From: Setomelanomma holmii
Lineage: Eukaryota > Ascomycota > Dothideomycetes > Pleosporales > Phaeosphaeriaceae
Direction of reading: 5' to 3'
Assembly: GCA_010015745.1 (NCBI GenBank)
Contig: ML978228.1
Location: 62,001-126,000 of the forward strand
DNA: 64,000 nucleotides
Under the pieces are notes generated by a model. It saw only the letters and a program-made list of their open reading frames with translations, was not told the DNA's origin and ran no database searches. The position numbers and the translations under genes were made by a program. Below are positions 52,329 to 63,601 of this stretch, one piece after another (positions within the stretch are counted from its first letter, which is position 1; each line of letters starts with the position of its first letter).

Positions 52329-54506
52329 TGCCACAGGTAAGCCTTATGTGAAGTGCGCTGCGTGGAGAAGCTAACGTTTTTTGAGCTGTATGTTGGGCGC
52401 GGGGATAGCCGTGGCCGTAGTGGGCTGATGATCATATCTGATGAAGTGATAAAGGGAGAGAAAGCTATCTGAGGTGACGCAAAGTCAACGTGGACGAGAT
52501 GGTGGAGGTAAGACAGTACTTTAGGCGTCAGCGGGGCCAGATTCATCGGCGCTCTTCGTCGTACAAATGTTCATCCGCCTCTCGGAACCAAACTTCCTGG
52601 GGCAAGCGGCATGGCGACGAATACACGGCTTCCGGCTGGGCCGTTCAGCAGCCAATTACCACATGCACGGCCATGCATTTCGCACAGGTTGCAGGGCGCT
52701 GGCGGGCGGCGAAGGAGGGCCTTTTGCCTCGAAGGGTCTCAGTGGCCCCAAAAGCGGCCAGCCATGTGAAATTGAGACCAGGGCAAACTAGGGTGGAGGT
52801 TTGATAAGACAAGTGCGTGTATGCGTGCCGGTGCACTCAAGCGAATGGGGGCTGCAGGAAGACGGATGGTAAGAAGCCACTGCCAATAGAGAGTGCGGAG
52901 GACCGTTCTCGAGGCGGGGCAGCGCGTTTAGTCTGGTCAGCAGTGCCGGGCCCTGGACATGCGTCACGCACAAAGTAGCGGCTAAAGGACGCGATATCAG
53001 CATGGATGCTCTTGAGCGACCTCTGTCTGGTATCGCAGATGGATAAATCCACTAACTGATGCCGCGGACAGCAATGTCATAGAGCAGATATTCAGATAAG
53101 TCCTCTCCTGTCCGCCACACGTAACACAGATTCGGAAGCTGATCATGCTTGCGAGCAATAAAGGAGGATCGCTCAGGCTGCGGCTCCACACTGTGTCAGG
53201 CGATCCTCCCATAACGCCATCCGACGCCTGCAGTCGCTATCAACGCCATGCAAGTTGCTGAGAAACGGTGATTCGGGCCAGCCAACTTGAGATAGGATGT
53301 CGCCGCATACTCGGGAAGCCTTAGCCGAGGCGACACAGCCGTTCAGTGTTCTCGTGCCAGATGAAAGGAGACTGCGGCATGGCTTGCGAGCGCGTGCAGG
53401 CACTCCTGAATTTGACGATAGCAACGGCTGGTGTTGCTGCGCCGTGACTCGAGACCGAGGCCCCCGCCTTGAGTTGGACCATCTGAATGATAGCGGGACG
53501 GCAGGAACAGCGCTGCAAGAGATGGCGTGGCACTGACACGCTGCAACGCCAACCAGCCGCATTGTCACCCAATGCTCGCGCAAGCAATATTACAGGTGTT
53601 GGTAGCGGTGATTGATGCGCGAAAAAATGTTTCTTTGCCAAAAGCAGTTGCCAGTACTGGATGAGGTTGGCATGGTGAGTTGCAGCTTCCACTGCCTTCC
53701 AGACTGTCGATCATGCACAGGCCGCATCCGAAAACCCAATTCACTCGTCAAACAGGGCTCCCTCCCACGTCACCTTCCCGCTCAACCACCACATTGGGCC
53801 TTCGAGAAGTTCTTGATGTCTGCTCGAAAAGGCAGGAGCTTGAGATTTCGCGTGGCAGCCATCATGCCATGCAAGCCCTGCCACGAGGTGAGTTTGGAGA
53901 AGAGCGACCCGCTTAGCCTCCATTTTGCCACACACACCTCGCTCGAATTATTGGTAGGGCTGCTTTGTCTTCGATTCAGTGGTCATAGACCGCATTCAAA
54001 CAACCAGAGCTTTGAACTCCGCTCCACCACCTGTTCGATAGTCTGTTGGAACCGGTGGACCTGCATGAGCGCCACATCCTTTCGAGAGTGCCGAGCTACA
54101 GCCAGAGACTAATGCTGCAGTCATTCTTGAGACAATGGATTGGCAGCACCCAACACCAGGTTTCTTTATGGCCACTTTCTCAATCTGCGGCCGCGTCACC
54201 CCATAGGGCGACTACATTATTTCCGGCTTATCATGGCTACTCCAGATCTATCGCCGAACCATCGAGATCGAGAAGTTATTATCTCTCTCTATGCGGCTAG
54301 GGGAGTATCAACGCGATACTGAAGAGTTATATGCAAAACGGCGGAGCCAAGGAGAAGTACCCGCAGTCGCCAATCTTACGTAGACGCAAGAGCCATACGA
54401 TAGAATCACTTGTTTAATGCTGATCTTACAGACCGATAGGACGAGCAGTTGAGGAGAATCAGCCATCTGGATCTCAGGTACCACCAAGTGACCCATTGTC
54501 CCTGAT
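52329..54506. other. Gene-poor region, about 2.2 kb
   Basis: Only overlapping short frames; none has a recognisable domain or splice-supported extension. No transposon-like ends were found by eye. Confidence 0.4.
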
Positions 54507-55011
54507 CTACCTGGAGTACACGGTGAACCAGATATTCTCGTCGCTCTTGGTGACCTTCGCCTGACTCCCTCCTGGATGGACCCCCGCGGGCCACACGATG
54601 GGTTCACCAGAAGTGCTTGTAACTTCTACACGTAGCCCAGCAAATGGTGCTCCGAAGACCGAACTTAAGTCATACCACACCTTATCACCATCGAGATTGT
54701 ACGAGAAGACCTGCTGTGGCTCTCCATTGTATAGACCTTCCGGTCCTTCTGTGATCTTGATGGCAATACCGCCCGTCTTTTCGTCTTGATGCAGGGGTTC
54801 ATACCACAAGCCGCCCCCTTGAAATGTTAGCTGCCTGCAGAGCTGGGCTATTCAAGAGTTGCTCACCGGGACCAATGGTTTGTCGAGGACTAACGTCGCT
54901 ACCTACGGACCAAGCATAGATGGTGCTGTTTGAACTGTTCAGCACGAGGGCATTCCCGACGGCTGAGGCAGATGTCGTGGATGCTGCCAGACACAGAAGG
55001 AGAAAACGCAT
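54507..55011 (-). CDS. Secreted BYS1 / thaumatin-like protein
   Basis: Two exons, 55011-54867 and 54817-54507 (49-nt intron GTGAGC..CTAAC..AAG), 151 aa. Signal peptide MRFLLLCLAASTTSASA. The mature part begins with GNALVLNSSNSTIYAWSVG. BYS1 features: IGPGGGLWYEPL, GGIAIKIT, VFSYNLDGDKVWYDLSSVFG, APFAGLRVEV and a late IVWPAGVHPGG. There are no Cys in the mature part, unlike many members, so the fold lacks the usual disulfides. BYS1 proteins are secreted or wall-associated; their role is unclear. Confidence 0.8.
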
Positions 55012-56355
55012 AGCGTGTGACTCAACAAATAGAGCGCGTATCGAGAACGATGAAAGAGCACAATGGGCTGAGGGTTGGTCTTGGAGGCAACTCCTGAGTA
55101 GCCGATCTCTTCTGACGCTGAACTCGAACGAACCTCACATCTTTTTATACCCGCTTCAACTGACCAATTCCAGCATCTCCTCACGATGTCACACTGCCAT
55201 CTCGCTAGAATCTTGGAAACGCACTAAGGTTTCTACATCTTGTCACACATCAGCTCATCTCCTGGACCTCGATGCAACCATAGCACATTGTCTCGCGCTT
55301 GCGTCAGGCTTGTAAGACCAACAGCAGTCGGCAGATCGACAACCTAGCCCTACCCTTGGATCTCCTGTTCTGGGAGCTATTCAATACTCCGATAAATTGC
55401 CAACGGAAAAGCGTTTGGATCGTCAATACATATAGCAAGGGCACGTATATTGCTCGTGCAGCAAGGGGTCTGACCTTACCGGTCAGGTGTCAAATATCGC
55501 GCCGCCGGGCAATAGGCGAGTGAGCATATCAATATGCATGAACCTTGTATCGCAGTGCCAATGCTGTGTCGGGAAGGGTCGGAACTTGCATCACATGCAA
55601 CCTTCGAAAGTTGCGCCTTTACTTTTCCTACCAACCGCCTCACGACACAGGTCTACAAGTTCGAGCCTTGCAATAAGCTTGATATTGATCAGGAAGGTAG
55701 AACAGCTGTTCGAAGGCGCAAGCAGTAGTTCGCTATCATCACACCTAATTGCCCTCTGGAACTCTGAATCCTATCTAGTCAAGCACAATGGCAACTGCTA
55801 CGTGCCAAGCAGCGTTACACTACCCGACTACCATAGTCTTGGGATCTCGCCATAGTAGCAACGTCTACACCGAAGTAGTACATGTACTTCGCCAAGAACA
55901 CAATCAGTCTTCACTACGCTCACCGCTTCGGCGCCCATCTCTCACTATTGCCCATTACCAAGCGTCGCGAGAAATCCTCTGATACACATATAGAGCAACC
56001 AAACAGTTGCCGTACGATGCGGATAGACTCGGACTCATGGCTGAATCAGCGTGAGCACCCTTGGCCGGCACGGAGACTTTCCACTGAGCCGATCCGTTTA
56101 CGGAATTCTACAGTGAGGTGCTCAGCACCAATTTCACGATTTGGAAGCATCAAGTCAAGATGATTAGTATCATCTCGCACGACACTGAACAGTAAGGTAC
56201 GAAATGACTAATTTTCTCTCTATTGAATGCGGAACAACCGCGCCCTCAGTCATTATATAAGACCTCTTACCACGAAGCCAACATGACAACCCAAACCACA
56301 GCTCCGCCTCCCCGCGCAAATCCACAACAAGCCAGCAGAATCACATTTCCCCAGA
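55012..56355. other. Intergenic region, about 1.34 kb
   Basis: Divergent flanks of BYS1 and the HD-domain gene. An ATG at 56283 is in another frame and is not needed. No other gene seen. Confidence 0.4.
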
Positions 56356-57054
56356 ATGCCACCTCAACACCCAAACCGCGTCCTCGCCAGCATTACCATC
56401 CCCGACACGCCCACTATAACCGCCGCAATATCCTACGCCCACACCAACCTCTCTCCCCAAACCTTCAACCACATAATGCGCTCCTGGCTCATCGGCGCCG
56501 CATCCCTTTCCCACCTCCCGTCCAGTCTGACACAACACATCGACGCCGAAATCTTCGCTGTATCCGCAATCCTGCACGATCTGGGCTGGTCACATAACCC
56601 GGACTTAATTTCGACCGATAAGAGGTTTGAAGTCGACGGCGCAAACGCAGCGCGGGATTTCTTACGCACCCAGGGATGGAGTGCAGACCGGTGTCAAGGT
56701 GTATGGGACGCTATCGCGCTACATACGATTCCTAGTATCGCGTGCCATTCCACGCCCACTACTGCCCTGGTATCTGCCAGCGTCATGACTGAGCTAATCT
56801 CGCCGGATGTTAGTTCAAATATACTGGGTGAGACATTTGTAGGCGCGACGCAAGACCAGTGGGATGAGATAAATGCTGCGTTTCCGCGCGAGGGATGGAA
56901 GGAGCATCTTCACGAGACGCTTGTCGGGTTGTGTAGAGATAAACCGGAGGGATGTTGGGGGACATGGGTTGCTGGGTTTGGGGAGCGGCATCTCGAGGGC
57001 TGGGAGGATAAGGCAAAGGGAGTGGATTTGATTTCAGGGTTGACGAGGGAGTGA
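56356..57054 (+). CDS. HD-domain phosphohydrolase-like (cyanamide-hydratase-like)
   Basis: Intronless, 232 aa. Metal-binding HD motif: HIMRSWLIG, then AILHDLGWSH (His-Asp pair), FEVDGANAARDFL and the late WDAIALHT. This layout is typical of the cyanamide hydratase/DUF subfamily common in fungi. Possible hydratase or hydrolase of small nitriles or nucleotides; substrate unknown. The start Met gives the family-like SITIPDTPTI segment soon after. Confidence 0.8.
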   Translation: MPPQHPNRVLASITIPDTPTITAAISYAHTNLSPQTFNHIMRSWLIGAASLSHLPSSLTQHIDAEIFAVSAILHDLGWSHNPDLISTDKRFEVDGANAARDFLRTQGWSADRCQGVWDAIALHTIPSIACHSTPTTALVSASVMTELISPDVSSNILGETFVGATQDQWDEINAAFPREGWKEHLHETLVGLCRDKPEGCWGTWVAGFGERHLEGWEDKAKGVDLISGLTRE

Positions 57055-57252
57055 GGGGTGGGTGGGCGCGGGAGCTGGGGGGAGGTCCTGGATGGGAGGT
57101 GCTTTCATGGAGTCTGTGGCAGTGCGACGCAGACAGGAAAAGAAGGGGAAGGTGGACTGGGAAGGATAGGATAGGCTAGTAACTCGCCTCCTTGATGTTC
57201 CACACCCAATCATCAGCTTCTCCCTACTACTCTTCTCCATTCCCGCCAGGCT

Positions 57253-57512
57253 TTACCCCATGCCGATCCTAGCACAGCCAATAAAGCACGCGTAATCGAA
57301 CTTTCCACAGCACACCTCTTCGCACTTTCTACACGGCAGAGTATCGCAAGGCTGCAAGGCGGTTGCTGTCCCCGATGCCGTTGTCCGCATTTGCTGTCAG
57401 TACGAATCACCGGGGCCGCTGGGATGTTTGCAGTGCTTAGACCTACCTGCGCTGAAATGATAGGACTTCCGCAGGTCATTGCTGCAAAGGATAGGGCAGT
57501 GAACAGCCTCAT
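57253..57512 (-). CDS. Very small secreted cysteine-rich protein
   Basis: Two exons are proposed, 57512-57447 and 57351-57253 (intron GTAGGT..TTGCAG), giving 54 aa. The earlier acceptor at 57394 (TGACAG) is also possible, stays in the same frame, and adds 14 residues. A signal peptide (MRLFTALSFAAMTCGSPIISA) is followed by a mature tail with seven Cys in 25 residues: C-x4-C-x2-C-x3-CC-x6-C-x3-C. The size and composition are those of secreted fungal effector or antimicrobial-type peptides; role not predictable from sequence. The third frame of the same exon is open but yields a non-Cys-rich tail, so the call depends on splicing. Confidence 0.5.
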
Positions 57513-57813
57513 TGCAGTTCAACGAAATGCGCTATGTAATGTTGTGAATTCGGTGTCGTGGTCATTTTGTGAAGACAAGAGACAAGACGAGGGCGGACCG
57601 CAGATGAAAAGGTCGCGCGCAAAATATGACGGACCGACCTCATACCACAATTGTGGTTCATGAAATGATGTGCAGAGACATCCTTATGCATGACCCATCT
57701 CGAGTATGGATTGACACCAAATCATAAGAGAGATAGGGGGTTGCTGCAAATGTTGTACATTCATATGATAGTTCAGCCTGAAAGATTTCGGTGCTTTGAT
57801 TCTCGATCATCTC

Positions 57814-59408
57814 CTACTCTTCCTCACTTTCCTCACTCTCCTCAGCCAAGCCCGCCATCATCTCCTGATACAACGGATCCTCTTCATCTTCTTCAGCAGC
57901 GGGGCCAGCTACACTAGGTTTCCGATCATGCCCGCTTGTGCTCTGCCTCGCAGGTGGTCCAATGTCCACAACATCAACATCTGCATCGTCTTCGTCTTTG
58001 TCTTCGTCTTCGTCTTCGTTTTCGTCTTCGACTTCCACCCCACCATCGTCTTCATCCTCGTCCTCGCCTTCGGCGTCTTCTACATCGCCTCCGTCGTCGA
58101 ATTCAATAACGTCTGCATCGGGCACAGCGCGACTCTTGCGGGGCGTGAATGTGTGCGGATTGGGTGAGCCTTGAGCGCTGCTCGTGGCACTCGCGAGCGA
58201 TATGGGTCCGTTAGAGGGCGACTTGAAGCCGCCACCGACACCAAGATTCTGGCCTAGGCCGAGCGACGCCAGTGCACCACCAGTGCGTGGCCGCGATGGA
58301 CGTGCGTCGGGCACTTCAATCTCCAGACCGCCGTCGTTGTCTGATTCGCCTTCAGCGTCGTCATCTTCTGGCTCAGATTGTGCGTGGTATTGCGGCGATG
58401 GCGAGCGTTCGGCAGGTCGAGGTGGAGAAGAGGCGGCTTCGCCTTCAGCATCAACGTCGGACTCATCCGATGAGTGGACGAGCTCAGCAGACTTGATCTT
58501 GGAGGCCGGAGGTCCGGCAGCTCGACCCTTGGGCTTGGGTGCAGCATCGGGTGTGGGCCGCTCTGAGGCACGGCGTTCAAGGTGGATAGCAGGCGGTGGT
58601 TGCGCCTTCTTCGCCGCATCCTTCTTCTTCTTCAAAAACAGGCCGGCCTCAACAGGCTTGCGCTTCTTTAGCGCAGGTTCTGCAGCTTTTGGTCTCGGTG
58701 CCGCGGCTGCTGCAGGCTTCCGTGCTCCAAATTGTGGAGTGTTCACGGCGCTGCCTGGGCCTGTGTGATAGTCTGGGGATGACGCAAAGTGGTACTCGGA
58801 CTCATCGCCGCGCTTCTCCTTCTCCTTGCTCAGGAAATGCCGGAAGTCATATGGGTTATTGGGATCTGGTTCACCAGACTCATCAGCTGGGACTGTCTCG
58901 CCAAATAGATCCTCGTCTGCCCTCTCATCGTGCTGTCCATCCTTGTTCTTCTTCGCAAAGATCTTCGGATACTGTGACGCAACGTTTTTGTCGTTCTTTG
59001 TGGCGAGACTGAAGGTATACGAGTGCGATAGCGGCTCGAGCGTGGCTTTCTGGGAGGCGGGATCAAACAGCAGGACGTAAGACTTCTTTGCCGCAGCACG
59101 GTTGCCGGTGAAGGTGAAGATGTCCTTCTTTCCCGAGGCACTCTTGTCCACGAGTCTCAGACTGTAGGCGTTGTTCGACGAGGGTGTGAGGGTCGTGGTG
59201 CGGGAATCGGACGTCTGCGCGGGCTTGTAATTGTCTTGGAATGATAAGCTATTCTGAATAGGAATGGGACGCAAGGAGCTGCCATACATTTGGCACTGCT
59301 GAAGCCGCCCCGCGAAGGCTCATCACTCGAGATCCGGTCGCTGACGTGCAGGATGTAGTGTGCCTTCTTGTGTGGCTCGATGCGGCTCTCAGCCATCGGG
59401 GAAGCCAT
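57814..59408 (-). CDS. EAF-type RNA polymerase II elongation factor
   Basis: Two exons, 59408-59288 and 59234-57814 (53-nt intron GTATGG..AAG), 513 aa. The splice joins GGFSSAK to YNYKPAQTSD, the EAF core. Further family features: FTFTGNRAAAKKSYVLLFD and ATLEPLSHSYTF. EAF works with ELL to increase transcription elongation. The remainder is disordered: basic KKRKP/KKKKDAAKK patches, Ser/Pro segments, and a very acidic tail with repeated ED encoded by a GTCTTC-rich microsatellite (about 57985-58070). The start Met at 59408 fits with the short N-terminal exon. Confidence 0.85.
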
Positions 59409-59890
59409 CGCGGATGCTGTTCGTGCTGTACGGTGCTTTCAGCCAGGAAGACGCATACAACGAGAAGAGAGCAGGGTGCGATGTCGAAGGGAGGCAGGGT
59501 ACAAGGTGTCACTGGGCGTGGATTGTCATGGTGTGGTTGTCATGGATTGAATGTGAAGGTCAGCGAGTCCGCCAGTCACGCCCAGGCTGGTCTGAATTGG
59601 CATGTCCGCACGCGCCACGGTCCTTCCCGCTACCCTGCCGCAACTCCGCCACTCCACACCTCTATTTGGCCTCCATCCTCTCTGGTCACCACAGGCATTC
59701 GACGCTTGATGAGACAACTGCAGCCTGCTTCACGAAGGCCATGTGTGCCACTATATGCCGCCAACAACAGCATTTCGAGGCGAACACCACATCGCTGAAA
59801 GCTGGTGCCTGAGCATGCTGATATTAGATCACTCGGTAGCACATATGCAATCAGTACTTGATTTGTTATCAATACCCTCTCACTCACCAT
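59409..59890. other. Intergenic region
   Basis: Upstream of EAF and downstream of the acetylesterase. No gene recognised. Confidence 0.4.
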
Positions 59891-60767
59891 CTACGCACAA
59901 AACGGCCCCTCACACTCCTTAGGGAAGTAATACGCCCCCTTCTTGATCGCTTGCGCAATCTCCCTCACAGGCACCACATACTTCTTCACCTCCGGCACCT
60001 CCTCATCAATCAGTTCCGCCACCATATTCCCAAACACCACACTGCCCTGGCTGTTCAGATGCGTAAAATCCGTGGGATTGAGATTGTACGTCGCCGCCTT
60101 ATCTGGCCCAATCGCATTCAAGTACGCCGTGCTCGCACCGTTCAAATCAATGATATCTGCGCCGCTCTGACTTGCTGCTGCTTTCGCTGCGGCTGTGACG
60201 TCCGCCAGGTTCTCGGTGACTTTGCCGGTTGAGTTGGTGAATTTGCGTCTGCTCAGACTGGTAACGAGGATGGGTGTTGCATGGACTGCGCGGACCTCGT
60301 CGACGAATTTGACGAGGTTGGCTGTCAGGAGCGCCATGCTGATGTTTTTCTCGGGTTTCTGGTCGTTGTGGCCGAATTGGATGGTCACGTAGGGTGTGTA
60401 CTTTGAGCTCGCGTTCTTGGCTGCGGAGAGGACGGTCGCCCAGTCGCCGCCGGCGCGGAAGGAGACGGTTGTTGCGCCGTTGTGGCCGTAGTTCTTGCCC
60501 CAGGCGCCTTTCTTGAGGGTTGTGTTCAAGAAGCCATCACCCCAGCCTGTCTCAATATTAGCAACTGGCCATGATGTGTACATGTGTTGGCTGCGAGAAC
60601 TGCATACCTCCGCCACCAGTCGATTGCACAGCAGTCGTCGAATCCCCAGCAAGGAAGAACGCAGGTGGCTTTTCCTTTCCTCTACTTTCCAACGCCGGTG
60701 CAGCAGCTGTGAACGTGGCGAGAGATGCCAGTGTCGCAAAGGACACGAAGCTAGATTGAAACAGCAT
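59891..60767 (-). CDS. Rhamnogalacturonan acetylesterase-like SGNH hydrolase (CE12-type)
   Basis: Two exons, 60767-60608 and 60546-59891 (61-nt intron GTATGC..CTAAT..CAG), 271 aa. Signal peptide MLFQSSFVSFATLASLATFT, then KPPAFFLAGDSTTA with nucleophile Ser43 (block I). Block II WGDGF, block III IQFGHNDQKP, and block V PTDFTHLN with the Asp/His pair. RG acetylesterases remove acetyl groups from pectin hairy regions so that lyases can cleave the backbone. The first Met is taken at 60767; an upstream in-frame codon is TTG. Confidence 0.87.
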
Positions 60768-62443
60768 CTTGACCAGTAACTTCTTTCTCAATCACAACGC
60801 AATCGTCTCCGCGCAGTCCAAGTCTTAATTCAGCTCCCAAGACATCCTTTATACACGCTAATCTCCCTACACCCGAGCATTGATCGTTTTAGATGCGGCA
60901 CGATAGATTTCTTCCACGAGGTACCCATGAGGTATGTCGTGCGTTTCCACCAATGGTGGTGTTGCGGATAGACTGTTAGTGCGACTGGGCGGAGCAAATA
61001 CCCCGTGGGGTTGGAGCTGCCGTTGATGTTCTCCGGGGAATCTTGTCCCGAGATCTGAGACGGAATTGTTTGCTCATCGTTGGCCCTGCATATTCTAAAA
61101 TTGAAGAACGCAGAGTTATTAGTTGTGGTTGTGACCAAGGTACGAGGCCTGTCGTCATAGCTCGGTAGCGAGATCTGGCCAAGTGCACTTCCCTCATGCC
61201 CTCTGCAGTTTTTTCCCTCCTCATGTCTCGAGCTACTGGACACGTCGACACGCTTCACGAAAGCTGCTTGGTCCGGAAATTACACTTCGCCCCGGGGTAT
61301 GGTTAGCTTTGCCAGCAGTAGTTACCAGCCCTGCCTCATCTCCACAATACGCTGGAGCAAGTCCGCCTCATGCCGCCATGCATCAGAACCTTCCACCTCT
61401 CACAGGAGGACCTACTGAAGAGTGTTTGCGCACATTTTAAAGGGCGATGTCTCATCGACAAGCTGCTGATCTCAGGGACACGGTTCTCTGAACATCGAGA
61501 CCTATGATGCGATGCACTGACTTCAGAGCCCTTCATGAAGGCATATCATGCCTTGAGAGGTGCTGAGCCCTGCCAGTCGCCAGAAAGATTCGGGAAAAGC
61601 CAATAAAGCGCATAGTAAGTGTTGATCACTGCCGCCTGAGAGGCAAGTACAGCAGCTCTCGATGTGTGGAGCTGGCACCCCTCGCAGGACATTCGGTACT
61701 GGTCTGATGGCTAGGACTACATGACCCTTACACGCTTGTCTCTCGGTACCCAAGAGCTTGTTTGGTACAACCAGACTTTTTCTTTCGTTATCTACCTGCA
61801 GAAATGGACACAGATGCTGATGCTCCTTCATCTGCCATGTCGTTGCGGCTACGGCAATCCCTCGGTGATCGCGACGCCACCAAATAACTCTCCGACCATG
61901 AAACACATCGCTCGTTTCAACATTCCGTCACCACAGCACTGTTCATTCGCTCTGCTGTTCGTACTGAACGCCGGTCCGTCGATGCCCAGGAAAAGACGCC
62001 GTACAATTTGCTACCAATCGCCAGAGTGGGTAAAGCTACTGCTCAGACAACAATGTCCCCCACAGTCTCAGTCCCACATCACGACCGCCATGAAGCCGGT
62101 GCTACCGCTGCACTGTCAATACGACCTGCAATGTGAAGTGATTGTCACAACTTTGACATCCCAACATGTTTCGACGGCAGCCAAAGACTTGGTTGCGGAC
62201 CGACCGTGGAGCTGGAGCAGATAGGCCCGAAGCAGAGTAAGGTACTTGAAGCTGGCTGCCTCATGCAGTCATTTCCCATGTCAAGGCATCATTCGGATCT
62301 TGTACTGTCTCTGTTTCTCTCGTTTGCTCAGTCATTCCTTACTGCCTTGAAGGTGTCCACTCATTCAGTTCTTTCACGGGTTTCAGCATAGGTCTGCAGC
62401 TCCTTCATTCACAAAACTCATTGGACAGCATCAAGACCAAACC
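60768..62443. other. Gene-poor divergent region, about 1.68 kb
   Basis: Between the divergent acetylesterase and AA14 genes. Short frames only. It could hold long promoters; no motif is claimed. Confidence 0.4.
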
Positions 62444-63601
62444 ATGGTTCACACAGCACTCCTCACCATAGCCATGGCCGCTATGGCCTCGGCACATACA
62501 GCAGTATGGGCACCGGGCATGTACTGTCGCGGCGGTGCAGACCCAGCCAAGGATGATCAGAACACTAACCTCGCTGTGAACCCGCTCTACAACCTTTCCA
62601 AGGAAGACTGGTGGTTTCAGCATGACCGTGGCTGCGACAAGGTGCCTCCCAAAGCTGGCGAATTCTTCGAACTCCCTGCGAATGGCAACATTACTGTCGA
62701 ACTTGCACACAACCGTGCTTTCACCACTCTCTCCTACGACGGCAAAATGATCACTGACTGGCCTGACGGCAAGCAGCACCCTGAAGATTGGAATGGCTTC
62801 AACACAGGCGGAACGCCCGCAGTATGCTTGAAGGACGACGGTGCTTTGCATACCTACAATGAAAGTTCCGCTGGAGGCACAGCGTTTGCAATTAGCTACA
62901 CCCCAAACCTCGCAGAAGTTACAATGGAAAACCTCGTCGTGTTCACCACCCGCTACCATACCCCCTGGAAGCGTCTAGCAACCTACGACATCCCAGATCT
63001 CCCCGCCTGCCCTGAAGGCGGATGTACTTGCGCATGGCTCTGGATCCCGAATGGATGTGGACAAGCCAACATGTACATGCAGGGCTTCAAGTGCAACGTC
63101 ACCGGTGCCTCTCCTTCGGCTAAGCCGTTAGCGAAAGCGCAGGTGCCGGTATACTGCGAGAACGAGCCAGAAAAGTGTATCAAAGGCGCGAAGCAGATGT
63201 TGGCTTGGCATCAGGCCACGGGTAACAATATCGAGACGGAGCAATGGGTCACGCCGAATTACAATCAGAAGTGCGGTTGGGCTGAGGGCGCGCAGACGGA
63301 CATCTTCGAAGGAGGTGTGGTTGAGCCTGCAGTGTCGTCGTCCAAGGCTGCTATTCCCTCGCCCAGCTCAACATTGGTAGCGCCATCGTCAGTGGCGAGT
63401 TCCTCAACGTTGCAAACGTCTGCGGCTGTGACCTCGAGCGATGCGGTGGCCCCTTCGCCCGTCAAAGACGCTTTGCCAAGCTCTTCGGTACAAGGCATCA
63501 CCAGTGTTGCGTGGCCAACTGTTTCTCCGACCAAAGCTGCTGATGGAAGGCCATCAAAGGCGTGTTCGGCAAGGCGACCTCGCTACACTCCGTCGAACTA
63601 A
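62444..63601 (+). CDS. AA14-family lytic polysaccharide monooxygenase
   Basis: Intronless, 385 aa. Signal peptide MVHTALLTIAMAAMASA ends just before His18, the N-terminal copper-brace residue (HTAVWAPGMYC). AA14 landmarks: NPLYNLSKEDWWF, ELAHNRAFTTLSYDG, ITDWPDGKQHP, SSAGGTAFAISY, VVFTTRYHTPWKR and CPEGGCTCAWLWIPNGCG. A Ser/Thr/Pro-rich C-terminal tail (about 290-385) ends with basic RRPRYTPSN. AA14 enzymes attack xylan coating cellulose oxidatively. The Cys-rich core suggests several disulfides. Confidence 0.88.
   Translation: MVHTALLTIAMAAMASAHTAVWAPGMYCRGGADPAKDDQNTNLAVNPLYNLSKEDWWFQHDRGCDKVPPKAGEFFELPANGNITVELAHNRAFTTLSYDGKMITDWPDGKQHPEDWNGFNTGGTPAVCLKDDGALHTYNESSAGGTAFAISYTPNLAEVTMENLVVFTTRYHTPWKRLATYDIPDLPACPEGGCTCAWLWIPNGCGQANMYMQGFKCNVTGASPSAKPLAKAQVPVYCENEPEKCIKGAKQMLAWHQATGNNIETEQWVTPNYNQKCGWAEGAQTDIFEGGVVEPAVSSSKAAIPSPSSTLVAPSSVASSSTLQTSAAVTSSDAVAPSPVKDALPSSSVQGITSVAWPTVSPTKAADGRPSKACSARRPRYTPSN

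Noticed and set aside
58184..58768. 194-codon frame antisense to EAF
   Set aside because: Low-complexity Ser/Arg/Gly shadow of the EAF disordered region.
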